Shown: piece by piece, positions 1 through 7,061 of the stretch
How positions within the stretch are numbered: the first letter of the stretch is position 1
Layout: every line of letters starts with the position of its first letter
Assembly (NCBI GenBank): GCA_902492015.1
Contig: CABUJR010000008.1
Coordinates: forward strand, 45,891 to 109,890
Direction: 5' to 3'
From: an uncultured Eubacteriales bacterium
GTDB lineage: Bacteria; Bacillota; Clostridia; TANB77; CAG-508
Length of the DNA stretch: 64,000 bases
Position numbers and translations under genes: made by a program
Notes under the pieces: model-generated
Told to the model about the DNA's origin: nothing
Database searches by the model: none
The model's input: the letters and a program-made list of their open reading frames with translations, nothing else

Positions 1-57
1 AACAAAAACGTGGACATTATAAAATTTTTTTCAATTTTTATAATATTCACGTTTGTT
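1..57 (-). terminator. Terminator-like hairpin at the window edge
   Basis: Positions 1-24 and 36-57 form a long imperfect hairpin whose arms carry AAACGTG and CACGTTT. It lies just past the stop of the minus-strand protease gene, so it probably ends that transcript. The bases beyond it fall outside the window, so a downstream T-run cannot be confirmed. Confidence 0.5.
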
Positions 58-93
58 CTTTTATTACTATAAATTAATATATTTATATGATTA

Positions 94-1002
94 TTATAAT
101 TCATTTAAAGCTTCTACAATTTGATTCATTATGAATTCATCTATTTTGACACCTCTATTACTTAAACCATTTAAAGTAGTACCACCATGTATTCCAATAA
201 CTTCATTGGTAGTGTTTAATAAGGCAGCTCCACTTTGACCATCAGAGGTGTCTATTGTGTATTCAAGAATTTTTCCAAAAGCAGTATCTATTTTTCCAGT
301 AGCTATATATTGAAAAAAATAGTTGGCATAAAAATTATCTCGTTCTATTTTATGAGGATATCCTATAATTTTGGCATCCAAACCAAATAAATCTAAATAA
401 TTTGAATATCTTCTAACACTTAGCCATCCTGAATCGTTTCCTATTTTATCATTTAAAACAACTACAGCCCAGTCATAGTCAAAAGAATTATTTAAAGTTG
501 TTAAATCAGAAGAACCGTTAGTATCTAACCATTCTTGAGCTAAATAGATTGTTTTGACTACAGATGAGCCAAAAGGTTTATTTCCACGATAATATCCAGG
601 AGATACAGTAATATTATTAAAAAGTCCACCTAAATTAGATTGATAAACACTATGAGCAGAAGTTATCGCTACTTTAGGACCAATCATTGTGGCTGTTGAA
701 ATTATTGAAGTATTATCATAATTATTGGTTCCTTCTATTCTACAAATAGTAGAATATGGAAAAATTGTTGTGTCTATAACTTGTTCTCTAGTATCAGAGG
801 CAAATACAGTTCTTGTAATAGGTGTAACTTGAGAAGCTGGAGTAGTAAGTGTAGTTTGAGTGGAATTTACAGGACAAGATGTAATTTCTCCAGTTTGTGC
901 ATCAATTTTTATTAAATTAACGTTGTCAGTTGCTAATGATGAAGTAGAATAAATTAAAGTAATGAAACATAATGTTATAAATAAATAAAAAACTTTTTTC
1001 AT
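94..1002 (-). CDS. Secreted V8-like (glutamyl endopeptidase type) serine protease
   Basis: The protein is 302 residues from the chosen ATG, which has AAAGGAG seven bases upstream; the in-frame codon five residues earlier has no such site. A signal peptide (MKKVF then a hydrophobic run to about residue 24) predicts export. A chymotrypsin-fold triad is visible: His117 in TSAHSVY, Asp177 in DYDWAVV and Ser257 in GQSGAALL, followed by IGIHGG as in the V8/glutamyl endopeptidase family. The N-terminal 60 residues after the signal are Thr-rich and could be a propeptide. It sits 19 bases downstream of an Ig-like membrane protein gene on the same strand and is probably cotranscribed with it. The substrate cannot be told from sequence. 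Confidence 0.88.
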   Translation of the reverse strand: MKKVFYLFITLCFITLIYSTSSLATDNVNLIKIDAQTGEITSCPVNSTQTTLTTPASQVTPITRTVFASDTREQVIDTTIFPYSTICRIEGTNNYDNTSIISTATMIGPKVAITSAHSVYQSNLGGLFNNITVSPGYYRGNKPFGSSVVKTIYLAQEWLDTNGSSDLTTLNNSFDYDWAVVVLNDKIGNDSGWLSVRRYSNYLDLFGLDAKIIGYPHKIERDNFYANYFFQYIATGKIDTAFGKILEYTIDTSDGQSGAALLNTTNEVIGIHGGTTLNGLSNRGVKIDEFIMNQIVEALNEL

Positions 1003-1021
1003 AAAAACTCCTTTCAAATTA

Positions 1022-1675
1022 TTAATCTATAGTAAATTCTAAAGAAATATCTTTTTCTTGAAAAACTAAATTTGAACGCAAATGTATATTTAATCTGTAA
1101 AAACCATTTGAAAGCTCTCCACAAAAAGGAAACCAATTTACGTCTAATTCTAACGGAGTGCTTTTTTCTATATAAAAGAATTCGGAATTACTGGTTTCAT
1201 ATCCATATAATGGTTTAGTTATAATATGAATCCAATTATTATTTTCAAGTTTTTCTATAGAAAAATTGTGTTGGTGATAATATGACAAATCATTGTTATT
1301 GGTTATAGAAATAATTAATCCAGAATTTGAAATAGAGTTTTCTTTTATATTTATGTTAATGTTATCTATTTCGAAGTTATCATACTGTTCTTGAAGTGGA
1401 TTTTCAATTATAGTATTATTAGAAATTAAATTATTTTGTTCAATTTCTATATTAGAAGGAATAAAACCAGGTAAAAAATCAGGAACTGTATTAAAGTCTA
1501 TACTAGAAGAATTAGAGATTTTTAAATCTGCCGAAGTAGAAGTGCTTTCTTGAGAATTAAAGTTGTTTGAATTAGCAGAATTTGTAGTATATTTAGCTAT
1601 TTCATATATAAATGTTGAAATAATTATAATTCCAAATATAATAAGAAAAATAAGAATAAATTTAAATTTTTTCAT
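1022..1675 (-). CDS. Membrane-anchored protein with a bacterial Ig-like domain
   Basis: The 217-residue protein starts at an ATG preceded by AAGGAG. It has one N-terminal membrane segment (about residues 5-27), a Ser/Asn-rich linker, and a C-terminal beta-rich domain from about residue 105. That domain ends in GFYRLNIHL and LEFTID, as in the Ig-like domains often attached to clostridial surface proteins (it resembles the Big_14 type; family named from memory). A second, frameshifted gene of the same layout lies at 28547-29093. It is the first gene of a minus-strand pair with the secreted protease. Its function is unknown; a surface-exposed role is inferred from the topology. Confidence 0.6.
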   Translation of the reverse strand: MKKFKFILIFLIIFGIIIISTFIYEIAKYTTNSANSNNFNSQESTSTSADLKISNSSSIDFNTVPDFLPGFIPSNIEIEQNNLISNNTIIENPLQEQYDNFEIDNININIKENSISNSGLIISITNNNDLSYYHQHNFSIEKLENNNWIHIITKPLYGYETSNSEFFYIEKSTPLELDVNWFPFCGELSNGFYRLNIHLRSNLVFQEKDISLEFTID

Positions 1676-1700
1676 AAAAAAACTCCTTATATATAACTTA

Positions 1701-1729
1701 TGTATAACATATAATATAAAATAAAGCAA
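1701..1729 (-). promoter_or_regulatory. Predicted promoter of the Ig-like/protease pair
   Basis: On the minus strand TTGCTT is followed after 17 bases by TATACA, about 25 bases before the Ig-like start codon. The match is moderate. Confidence 0.45.
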
Positions 1730-1853
1730 TATTTACTAAGTTTTGTTCATAAAAAATTTTTTAATCTATATAATTTTTAAGTATTTTGAGTAGAAAGCTG
1801 TTCTTCTATTTTTTTAAAAAGCTTTTTCATATTTAATTTTTTACAAAAAAAAT

Positions 1854-1880
1854 AAAACCTCTAGTTTTACTAGAGGTTTT
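1854..1880 (-). terminator. Original terminator of the tRNA now split by the element
   Basis: An 11-bp perfect stem (AAAACCTCTAG with CTAGAGGTTTT) is followed by a T-run on the minus strand. It directly abuts the tRNA 3'-end fragment at 1878-1898. This suits the terminator that served the tRNA gene before the element inserted. Confidence 0.75.
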
Positions 1881-1898
1881 GGTGCGCCCTGACGGATT
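1878..1898 (-). repeat. Left attachment site: displaced tRNA 3'-end fragment
   Basis: This 21-base stretch matches 19 of 21 bases of the 3' end of the tRNA at 10570-10646. The common core on the minus strand is AGGGCGCACCAAA, preceded by AATCC. It is only a fragment, with no T-arm or anticodon arm beyond it. Such fragments mark the far end of elements that integrate into tRNA 3' ends. Confidence 0.82.
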
Positions 1899-2030
1899 AA
1901 TATATTGATATATAAATAGAAAATTGATATTTGGAGTTGTATATGGTAATGTGAAAAATACTAATTTTAATTATTTTTCTTATTAATATGATTAAGGTAG
2001 TGAATACAAATGTTATGTAATGTAATAATG

Positions 2031-2059
2031 TTGACAAACAAATTTTTTATTTGTATATT
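2031..2059 (+). promoter_or_regulatory. Predicted promoter for the 2080-2700 gene
   Basis: TTGACA at 2031-2036 and TATATT at 2054-2059 are separated by 17 bases, about 20 bases before the start codon. Confidence 0.6.
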
Positions 2060-2079
2060 ATAAATAAGGAGGGAGTAAT

Positions 2080-2700
2080 ATGAAAAAAATAACTAAATTA
2101 ATAATAATATTTATACTGATTATTATATGTGCTTTAATATTTAATATGATTAGAAATATTTATATTATCAATAAAATAAAGAATAATTCAAATAAATACT
2201 TTTCTGATATGAATTCATATAAAGGTAAGATTGAATCTTTTTCAACTAAAATTTCTGATGATAATGTAACAGAAGAAAATATAGATAGAGAAGAGTTTTA
2301 TTATAAGGATGGAATATATCTAATAAAAAGATATTCTAAAGATAAATTGATAAATATTGAATGGAAAAATGTTAATACAAATGAACAAATTTCAAATTCT
2401 TCTAATGATGTACAGGAAGAATTTATTTATACAGATATTATGAATTTAGATTTTGTAATTAACGAAGAATTTGATAATAATAATTTAAAATTATATTTAA
2501 TTAATTTTATAAAATCTGATAAAAATAATTATATAATAACTGGCAGACAAACAGATTTTTATTTTAATAAAGAAACAGGAGTATTATCTAAATTTGATGC
2601 TAAAAATGGACATTATGAAATATATTCGATAGATAAGAATAATGTGAATGATGAAGAATTGAAAAAGCCTGATTTAACCAGCATGCAAATTGACAATTAA
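2080..2700 (+). CDS. Membrane-anchored hypothetical protein of the element
   Basis: I do not recognise this 206-residue protein. It starts at an ATG preceded by AAGGAGGG and has one N-terminal membrane segment (about residues 5-27). The rest is a polar domain rich in Asn, Asp and Lys, presumably outside the membrane. Segments such as TGRQTDFYFNKETG resemble repeated beta-strand hairpins of exported sensor or lipoprotein-like domains, but I cannot name a family. It is the first gene inside the left end of the integrative element and has its own promoter. A second perfect promoter begins within its last codons and drives the next gene. Confidence 0.6.
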   Translation: MKKITKLIIIFILIIICALIFNMIRNIYIINKIKNNSNKYFSDMNSYKGKIESFSTKISDDNVTEENIDREEFYYKDGIYLIKRYSKDKLINIEWKNVNTNEQISNSSNDVQEEFIYTDIMNLDFVINEEFDNNNLKLYLINFIKSDKNNYIITGRQTDFYFNKETGVLSKFDAKNGHYEIYSIDKNNVNDEELKKPDLTSMQIDN

Positions 2701-2718
2701 AAAGAACCATGCTATAAT
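2690..2718 (+). promoter_or_regulatory. Consensus promoter for the secreted cargo gene
   Basis: A perfect TTGACA (2690-2695), a 17-base spacer and a perfect TATAAT (2713-2718) are seen. The -35 box overlaps the end of the previous gene. The predicted leader of about 120 bases contains the hairpins GTTTC/GAAAC (2727-2741) and TCACTTAAT/ATTAAGTGA (2749-2793). Confidence 0.8.
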
Positions 2719-2798
2719 AAAAAAAGTTTCGATATAGAAACTGAACTTTCACTTAATGAGTATTGAAATTTCATAAAAAATAATATTAAGTGAGAGTA

Positions 2799-3374
2799 GC
2801 ACAAAACAAACTTAATGAGCTTTTAGCATGTGTGGAGGTGCTTTATGAAAAAAAGAAAAGGCTTATTATCATTTATGTTGACTCTGGCATTATGCTTGAG
2901 TTTGTGCAATGTAACAGTTTTTGCGGCTGAAGATGTCAATAATGTCAGCAATTCTGCAGAAAATGTTGCTGTAGCTGCTGATGTTATTGATTATAGTAGC
3001 GCATGGGTTCCGGCGGGTGTTACAGAAGGAAGTTTTAGAATTGAGAAAACTTTTTCTGGAACAGGACGGATTACATTTAAAGCCAGGTCAGACAATAGTT
3101 CTACAAGACCTAGAATGTGTCTTTCAATGTTTAATATGGGGGCAACTATGAGTCTGACAGGCTGGATAGATGTTCCGGCAACTGATACGGATATATATCC
3201 TACAAGCACAGTAGATGGAAAGTATAATTTATATGTTCATTATGAATTTCCGAATGGAAATCCTAATGGAACTTTTCTGATGTGTTGGATTTATCCGTAA
3301 TATCCATTAAACATAAGAAAGAATCCAAATAAATTGACTAGCAAGTAAATTAGCTTATAAGGTTTGTTTTGTGC
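2799..3374. repeat. 13-bp inverted repeat flanking the cargo gene
   Basis: GCACAAAACAAAC at 2799-2811 has its exact reverse complement at 3362-3374, and similarity continues inward for about ten more bases with three mismatches. The repeats bracket only the secreted-protein gene. They could be ends of a small cassette or arms of an mRNA-level structure; no transposase is present. Confidence 0.6.
2845..3300 (+). CDS. Secreted small protein of unknown function (element cargo)
   Basis: The start is the ATG with GGAGGTG upstream; an in-frame GTG five codons earlier is less likely. The 151-residue product has a classic signal peptide (MKKRKG, a hydrophobic core, and VFA before residue 28). A mature domain of about 120 residues follows, rich in Ser, Thr and aromatic residues with two late Cys and the ending CWIYP. 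It looks like a small beta-sandwich, but I recognise no family. Base composition is clearly richer in G and C than its neighbours, with codons such as gcc, ccg and cgg, suggesting recent transfer. It has its own consensus promoter and terminator and is framed by inverted repeats, so it is probably an independent cargo unit. Confidence 0.72.
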   Translation: MKKRKGLLSFMLTLALCLSLCNVTVFAAEDVNNVSNSAENVAVAADVIDYSSAWVPAGVTEGSFRIEKTFSGTGRITFKARSDNSSTRPRMCLSMFNMGATMSLTGWIDVPATDTDIYPTSTVDGKYNLYVHYEFPNGNPNGTFLMCWIYP

Positions 3375-3375
3375 G

Positions 3376-3404
3376 ATGAGAGGGAGCAAATTCCTCTCAT
3401 TTTA
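3376..3404 (+). terminator. Terminator of the cargo gene
   Basis: ATGAGAGG (3376-3383) pairs with CCTCTCAT (3393-3400), followed by TTT. It overlaps the stop codon of the convergent gene on the other strand. Confidence 0.65.
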
Positions 3405-3768
3405 AAATATTTAGGATTAATTCTTCAATAAAACTTTTATTCGTAAATATATTTTCATTATATTCATATCCAAAAATTATTTCAAAATTTTTTTCACACT
3501 TTTTTATATCTCTACTATCAATAGCATATTGTATTGAACGTCTAATTTGGAATTTATTCATATTTTTAATTTGCTTACTTATAATTTCATATATATCTTC
3601 AAGTTTAATAAATTCAATATTATAATTTATTATAATTACTATTGCTAAATATATTAATTTAGCTCCTTGATTACTTGTTTTAATTCCAAGTTTTCTTAAT
3701 ATATTATAGATTTCAAGAACTAATTTCTTTTTATTTAATTTCTTATTATCACAAATTTGACTATCCAA
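3397..3768 (-). CDS. Stand-alone Spo0A C-terminal-like DNA-binding protein
   Basis: The 123-residue protein starts at a TTG preceded by a GGGGGG ribosome binding site. Nearly its whole length aligns by eye with the Spo0A effector domain. ILRKLGIKTSNQGAKLIYLA matches the conserved first helices, FQIRRSIQYAID matches the recognition helix region (SRVERAIRHAIE in Spo0A), and FGYEYNENIFTNKSFIEELI matches the C-terminal FGY...TNSEFIA signature. There is no receiver domain, so it cannot be controlled by the usual phosphorelay. It lies in the integrative element, reading away from a region with two TTTGCAC palindromes that may be its operators. A regulatory role in the element is inferred. Confidence 0.75.
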   Translation of the reverse strand: MDSQICDNKKLNKKKLVLEIYNILRKLGIKTSNQGAKLIYLAIVIIINYNIEFIKLEDIYEIISKQIKNMNKFQIRRSIQYAIDSRDIKKCEKNFEIIFGYEYNENIFTNKSFIEELILNILK

Positions 3769-3878
3769 GGTTATCCCCCCTTAAAATTGCATAAGGTTTA
3801 AACTAGTTGAATTTTAAATTTGTGTTAGCTAACTACAGACTTATTGTAGCAGATTTACATAAATAGTTCAAAAATGTA

Positions 3879-4013
3879 AAATTTGCACTGTATGCAATAG
3901 AATTTGCGTACAGTGCAAATTTAGATAATAAAAATAGGCTATTTGTATAGTAAAATTAAGTACAAATTTGTAATTTTTAATATATTTCATAAAATTTTGC
4001 ACAGAGTGCAAAA
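3879..4013. promoter_or_regulatory. Two palindromes sharing TTTGCAC, operator-like
   Basis: AAATTTGCACTGTA (3879-3892) is exactly complementary to 3909-3922, and the pairing continues into the loop. A second palindrome, TTTTGCAC-AGA-GTGCAAAA, lies at 3995-4013. Both lie upstream of the Spo0A-C-like gene (start 3768) and could bind it or another element regulator. Structural roles at the DNA or RNA level are also possible. Confidence 0.5.
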
Positions 4014-4020
4014 AAAGAAA

Positions 4021-4332
4021 GCACGGAGAAACTCAATTACAAAACCCCTGCTTTCTTATGTGTTTTGTGTCTTAATCACAAAACTTATATTAATCTAAAC
4101 TATTGCGAGTAGTTTAGTTAATAACTTTATTATAAACAAAATCTATGTAAAAATCAATGTTTAAAAAGATTTTTGGGGGAAATTTATTTCCCCCTGTGAT
4201 AAATGACTACACATTTATAATTGGACAACCGCCAGGGCATCCGTCCACCAATAAATAATTTCATAATTGAGTTTTCTCCTGTGCTAAATTCTTACAAGTA
4301 ATAATCAACATTGTAATACAGGAAACTAACTC
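4021..4332 (+). other. Hairpin-rich non-coding region closed by a long-range helix
   Basis: No ORF is credible here. Positions 4021-4039 pair with 4264-4284 through 4, 7 and 8 bp blocks separated by two single-base bulges. Inside lie TAGTTTAG-type arms around 4093-4120, a GGGGGAAA/TTTCCCCC hairpin near 4175-4194, and a GC-rich knot with TGGAC/GTCCA near 4223-4246. A third segment at 4318-4332 can pair with 4269-4282 and so competes with the first. The pattern fits a structured RNA, a replication origin or another single-strand origin. I cannot assign it to a family. Confidence 0.45.
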
Positions 4333-4356
4333 AAAATAAATGTGTTAAAATCTGTA

Positions 4357-4471
4357 TATAAAAATCAGGCACTCGCAATGCCTGATTACAATGTATATTG
4401 ATAATCAAGCATTGCTTGAATGAATGATTTAAATATTAAGACTTTAAAGTCATTCTACTACTTATTAAGTT
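4357..4471 (-). ncRNA. Candidate small RNA of the element
   Basis: On the minus strand a TTGATT-17-TATAAT promoter (4478-4506) is followed by about 110 non-coding bases. They end in a perfect 9-bp hairpin (AATCAGGCA with TGCCTGATT, 4363-4387) plus a T-run. The transcript also contains the hairpin TCAAGCAATGCTTGA. No open reading frame longer than five codons follows the promoter. It is transcribed divergently from the XRE regulator gene. Confidence 0.5.
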
Positions 4472-4477
4472 AAGTAT

Positions 4478-4506
4478 ATTATATCATATTTCTATCTAAA
4501 AATCAA
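4478..4506 (-). promoter_or_regulatory. Promoter of the candidate small RNA
   Basis: On the minus strand TTGATT (4501-4506) and TATAAT (4478-4483) are separated by 17 bases. Confidence 0.55.
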
Positions 4507-4561
4507 AAAGAGAATAACTCTGTAATGCTTGATATTAAGCTATTTTATAACATTTCTTTTG

Positions 4562-4590
4562 TTGAAAAATTTTCTAAAATGTGGTATAAT
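4562..4590 (+). promoter_or_regulatory. Promoter of the XRE regulator
   Basis: TTGAAA (4562-4567), a 17-base spacer and a perfect TATAAT (4585-4590) with an extended TGG just before it. Confidence 0.75.
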
Positions 4591-4624
4591 TAATTGATAT
4601 GTTTTATTTTAAGGAGTGATATTT

Positions 4625-5347
4625 ATGTCTAACTTTAATAAAATAGAATTTGGAAATAATTTAAGAAAATATAGAAAAGCTAAAGGACTAAGTCAAGAAA
4701 ATTTAGCTAGAGTAATAAATAAAAATGTTTCAACTATTGCCAGATTTGAAAATGGCAAACTATCTCCTAATGCAGAAGAAATTAGTTTAATATGTGATGA
4801 ATTAGGAATAAATGAATATGAACTTTTTAAATCTTCAAATGATAAAATAGTAAATATCAAAAATAATATAAACCCATTTAAAGTTAAAGAATTATATTTA
4901 TATTATCAAGCTTATTTTCCTAGTAATAATACTTACAAAGTAAAAAAATTTAAGCTAAAGATAATAGAAAAACCAGAAAAATGTGAAGTTCTATTTTTAG
5001 ATTATGCTACTAATAAAATTTATATGACAGGTTATATTTTAGCAGATACTAATATAGCTGTGTTTGTATTTGAAAATTACGAAGAATTTAGCCCTAGACT
5101 TGAAGTTACACAAATAATTTTAAATATTTCAAATGGTATAGATAGTATTATGCTTGGCACTCTAACTTGCACAAATGGTCAATACATACCTTCTATTAGA
5201 AAATGTGCTATAAGTAAAGAAGATTTAGAAATAACTAAAGATTTAATTAATAAATTGAAAATTACAAATAAAGAAAAAAACAAACTAAACAAATATGAAA
5301 TATTATATTTAAATACTAACAATACTTATGATTATGAAAATGAATAA
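4625..5347 (+). CDS. XRE-family transcriptional regulator
   Basis: The 240-residue protein starts at the ATG seven bases after AAGGAG; a GTG overlapping that site is rejected. An N-terminal Cro/CI-type helix-turn-helix spans about residues 5-60 (NLRKYRKAKGLSQENLARVI, then STIARFENGKLSP). The remaining 175 residues are a separate domain, probably for sensing or dimerization, that I do not recognise. It stands alone between the candidate small RNA, transcribed in the other direction, and the mobilization genes. A role as master regulator of the element, comparable to repressors of other integrative elements, is inferred from position. Confidence 0.8.
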   Translation: MSNFNKIEFGNNLRKYRKAKGLSQENLARVINKNVSTIARFENGKLSPNAEEISLICDELGINEYELFKSSNDKIVNIKNNINPFKVKELYLYYQAYFPSNNTYKVKKFKLKIIEKPEKCEVLFLDYATNKIYMTGYILADTNIAVFVFENYEEFSPRLEVTQIILNISNGIDSIMLGTLTCTNGQYIPSIRKCAISKEDLEITKDLINKLKITNKEKNKLNKYEILYLNTNNTYDYENE

Positions 5348-5388
5348 ATATTATTATTTTATAGTATTTAATTTATATAAAGTTAAAA

Positions 5389-5437
5389 GCATTCAAGGAG
5401 CAATATACAGTTGCATTTTGAGTGTTTTTTATTTTTA
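5389..5437 (+). terminator. Terminator of the XRE regulator gene
   Basis: GCATTCAA pairs imperfectly with TTGAGTGT around an inner GCAA/TTGC stem, followed by TTTTTTATTTTT. Confidence 0.5.
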
Positions 5438-5537
5438 ACGGTTTATTCATAATATAAATTATTCAAAATATCTATTTATCAATACTTTTCAAGTTTTTAT
5501 ATTACTTAAATTTTGTTAAAATTGTGTATTTTTTTGT

Positions 5538-5638
5538 AAAAATGTAGAAAATTGTAGTTTATTGTGCAATTTCTACATTTTTTATTTTAGGGTGCTATCA
5601 TTAAATTAAGCTTAAGCAAATTGATTATCGATAATCAA
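5538..5638 (+). promoter_or_regulatory. Second hairpin and an 18-bp palindrome ahead of the mobilization operon
   Basis: AAATGTAGAAAATTG (from 5539) pairs with CAATTTCTACATTT (to 5581) with one bulge and then a T-run, forming a terminator-like hairpin. It is followed by the perfect palindrome TTGATTATCGATAATCAA at 5621-5638, 28 bases before the next start codon. The palindrome is a likely operator. The rest of the 318-base gap holds nothing recognisable. Confidence 0.45.
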
Positions 5639-5665
5639 AATAATTTAAGAAAGTGAGGAATTTTA

Positions 5666-6043
5666 ATGAATTATTTTGATAATGAAATAAGTCTTGATGA
5701 TGAAAATAACCACGAATTGATAGAAAAACAAATGTATCAAGATTATTTAAGAAAAGAAAACTTAATAAGTACAAAAGATACACTAGTAAATAAACGTATC
5801 GAAATGTTTTTAAAAGATAAAAACTTTTATTTAGTTATTAAAAAATTACCACTATTAGAAAGAAGAGTATTTTTACTATTTGTAATAAAAAATCAAACAT
5901 TAAATGATATTTGTAGTTTACTTAAAATATCAAAAACACAAGCTTTAATGCTAAAAAGAAAATCTATTAGACACTTTATTAAAAATCTAAAAAATATTCA
6001 AAAAAATAATTTAAAAGCTGGTGGTGGAAATAATGGAAACTAA
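5666..6043 (+). CDS. Small sigma-70 region-4-like helix-turn-helix protein
   Basis: The protein has 125 residues, with AGTGAGGA upstream of the ATG. Residues about 58-110 (LPLLERRVFLLFVIKNQTLNDICSLLKISKTQALMLKRKSI, quoted in part) have the layout of sigma region 4: an ERRVF-type entry, a DIC helix and a recognition helix with KTQA. Region 2 is lacking, so it is not a full sigma factor. Short proteins of this kind are common regulators in clostridial integrative elements. Its end overlaps the start of the next gene by 11 bases, implying translational coupling. Confidence 0.6.
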   Translation: MNYFDNEISLDDENNHELIEKQMYQDYLRKENLISTKDTLVNKRIEMFLKDKNFYLVIKKLPLLERRVFLLFVIKNQTLNDICSLLKISKTQALMLKRKSIRHFIKNLKNIQKNNLKAGGGNNGN

Positions 6044-6548
6044 AAAAATAATTGTTATTTTTAAAGAAGTCGGAAAAGAACCAATATTTTTGAAGATAGA
6101 AAATAATATTGAAAGCTTTAAAAGTCAATTAGGTGGAGAAATTGAAATTATTTCCTATGAAGATATAGAAATTATTTGCAGAAAAGATAGAGAAAACTTA
6201 AAACCCAATATCTATCTTAATACTAGCTTTGAAAAACTTAATTTCTCAATAAAAGGAGATATATTGATTACTGCCAAAAAAGAAAATAATTTTATATCTT
6301 TAACAAAAGAACAAGTCATTAAATATAACGAACTCTTAGTGAAAGGAAGTTTTAAATATAAGCACTTTGACGAAAATGGTAAATACCTTTCAAATAAAGA
6401 GTTAAGAAAACAAAATAAATGCGATTTTAGAAATGATGTAAAAAATAAAAAGAACATTAAAGAAGAAAACCTAGAGGCAACTTTACAAATGATACTAAAA
6501 ATTCAAACAAGTATTTTAATATTTCTTCAAGAACATTGGAGTAACTAA
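6033..6548 (+). CDS. DUF3846-like protein
   Basis: The ATG at 6033 overlaps the end of the previous gene; two in-frame GTG codons just upstream are alternatives. The 171-residue product begins with IIVIFKEVGKEPIFLKIENN and GGEIEIISYEDIEIICR, the layout of DUF3846 proteins (KVGKEPEVREI, then GGYIEVV). That family occurs in phages and integrative elements and has no known function. The C-terminal third is Lys-rich and probably helical. It belongs to a run of four closely packed genes that end before the oriT region. Confidence 0.55.
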   Translation: METKKIIVIFKEVGKEPIFLKIENNIESFKSQLGGEIEIISYEDIEIICRKDRENLKPNIYLNTSFEKLNFSIKGDILITAKKENNFISLTKEQVIKYNELLVKGSFKYKHFDENGKYLSNKELRKQNKCDFRNDVKNKKNIKEENLEATLQMILKIQTSILIFLQEHWSN

Positions 6549-6565
6549 TATAAAAAGGAGGAATT

Positions 6566-6775
6566 ATGGATAAAGATTTTCAAAAAGAATATTACGAAGA
6601 TAAAATAGAAAATTTTATTAAAACTCCTAAAGACTTATTACTAGAAAAGTTGGTAATGCACGAACAATTAAATGCAAATGATTTTAATGAACTTTTAAAA
6701 ACAATACAAGAAGAATTTAACAGGAGTTTTTGTATTTCTAATAATGACTTGAAAGGAGAAAAAGAACTTGAATAA
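6566..6775 (+). CDS. Hypothetical 69-residue protein
   Basis: The ATG is preceded by AAAAAGGAGG. The protein is acidic and appears all-helical, with KDLLLEKLVMHEQLNANDF in its middle. I recognise no family. It overlaps the next gene by eight bases, so the pair is probably translated together. Confidence 0.5.
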   Translation: MDKDFQKEYYEDKIENFIKTPKDLLLEKLVMHEQLNANDFNELLKTIQEEFNRSFCISNNDLKGEKELE

Positions 6776-7022
6776 AACAGATATTCAAAAAAGAATTAAT
6801 GGACTAAATAAATATATGCTAGCTGATAGTACAAAAGAATTATTACTATTAAAAATCTCTAATGATTATACATACAATAAAGCTGTAGCATTAATAGATA
6901 AAACCACAAAACATAAAGACTGGTATTCAATAGATAGAAAAACTTGTTTTAAAACTTGGAATGAAGTTGAAGCTTTCATAGATGGAATATGTTTAGCAAA
7001 AAATACCGACTTCGAGAGATAG
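6768..7022 (+). CDS. Hypothetical 84-residue protein
   Basis: The start is a TTG nine bases after GGAG, inside the end of the previous gene. The product is mixed helical (NKTDIQKRINGLNKYMLADS, then KTCFKTWNEVEAFIDG). No family is recognised. It is the last gene before the oriT region of the element. Confidence 0.48.
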   Translation: MNKTDIQKRINGLNKYMLADSTKELLLLKISNDYTYNKAVALIDKTTKHKDWYSIDRKTCFKTWNEVEAFIDGICLAKNTDFER

Positions 7023-7061
7023 CTTAAGGAAAAGTTTGAAAAACCATTAATGGTGTTTCAA

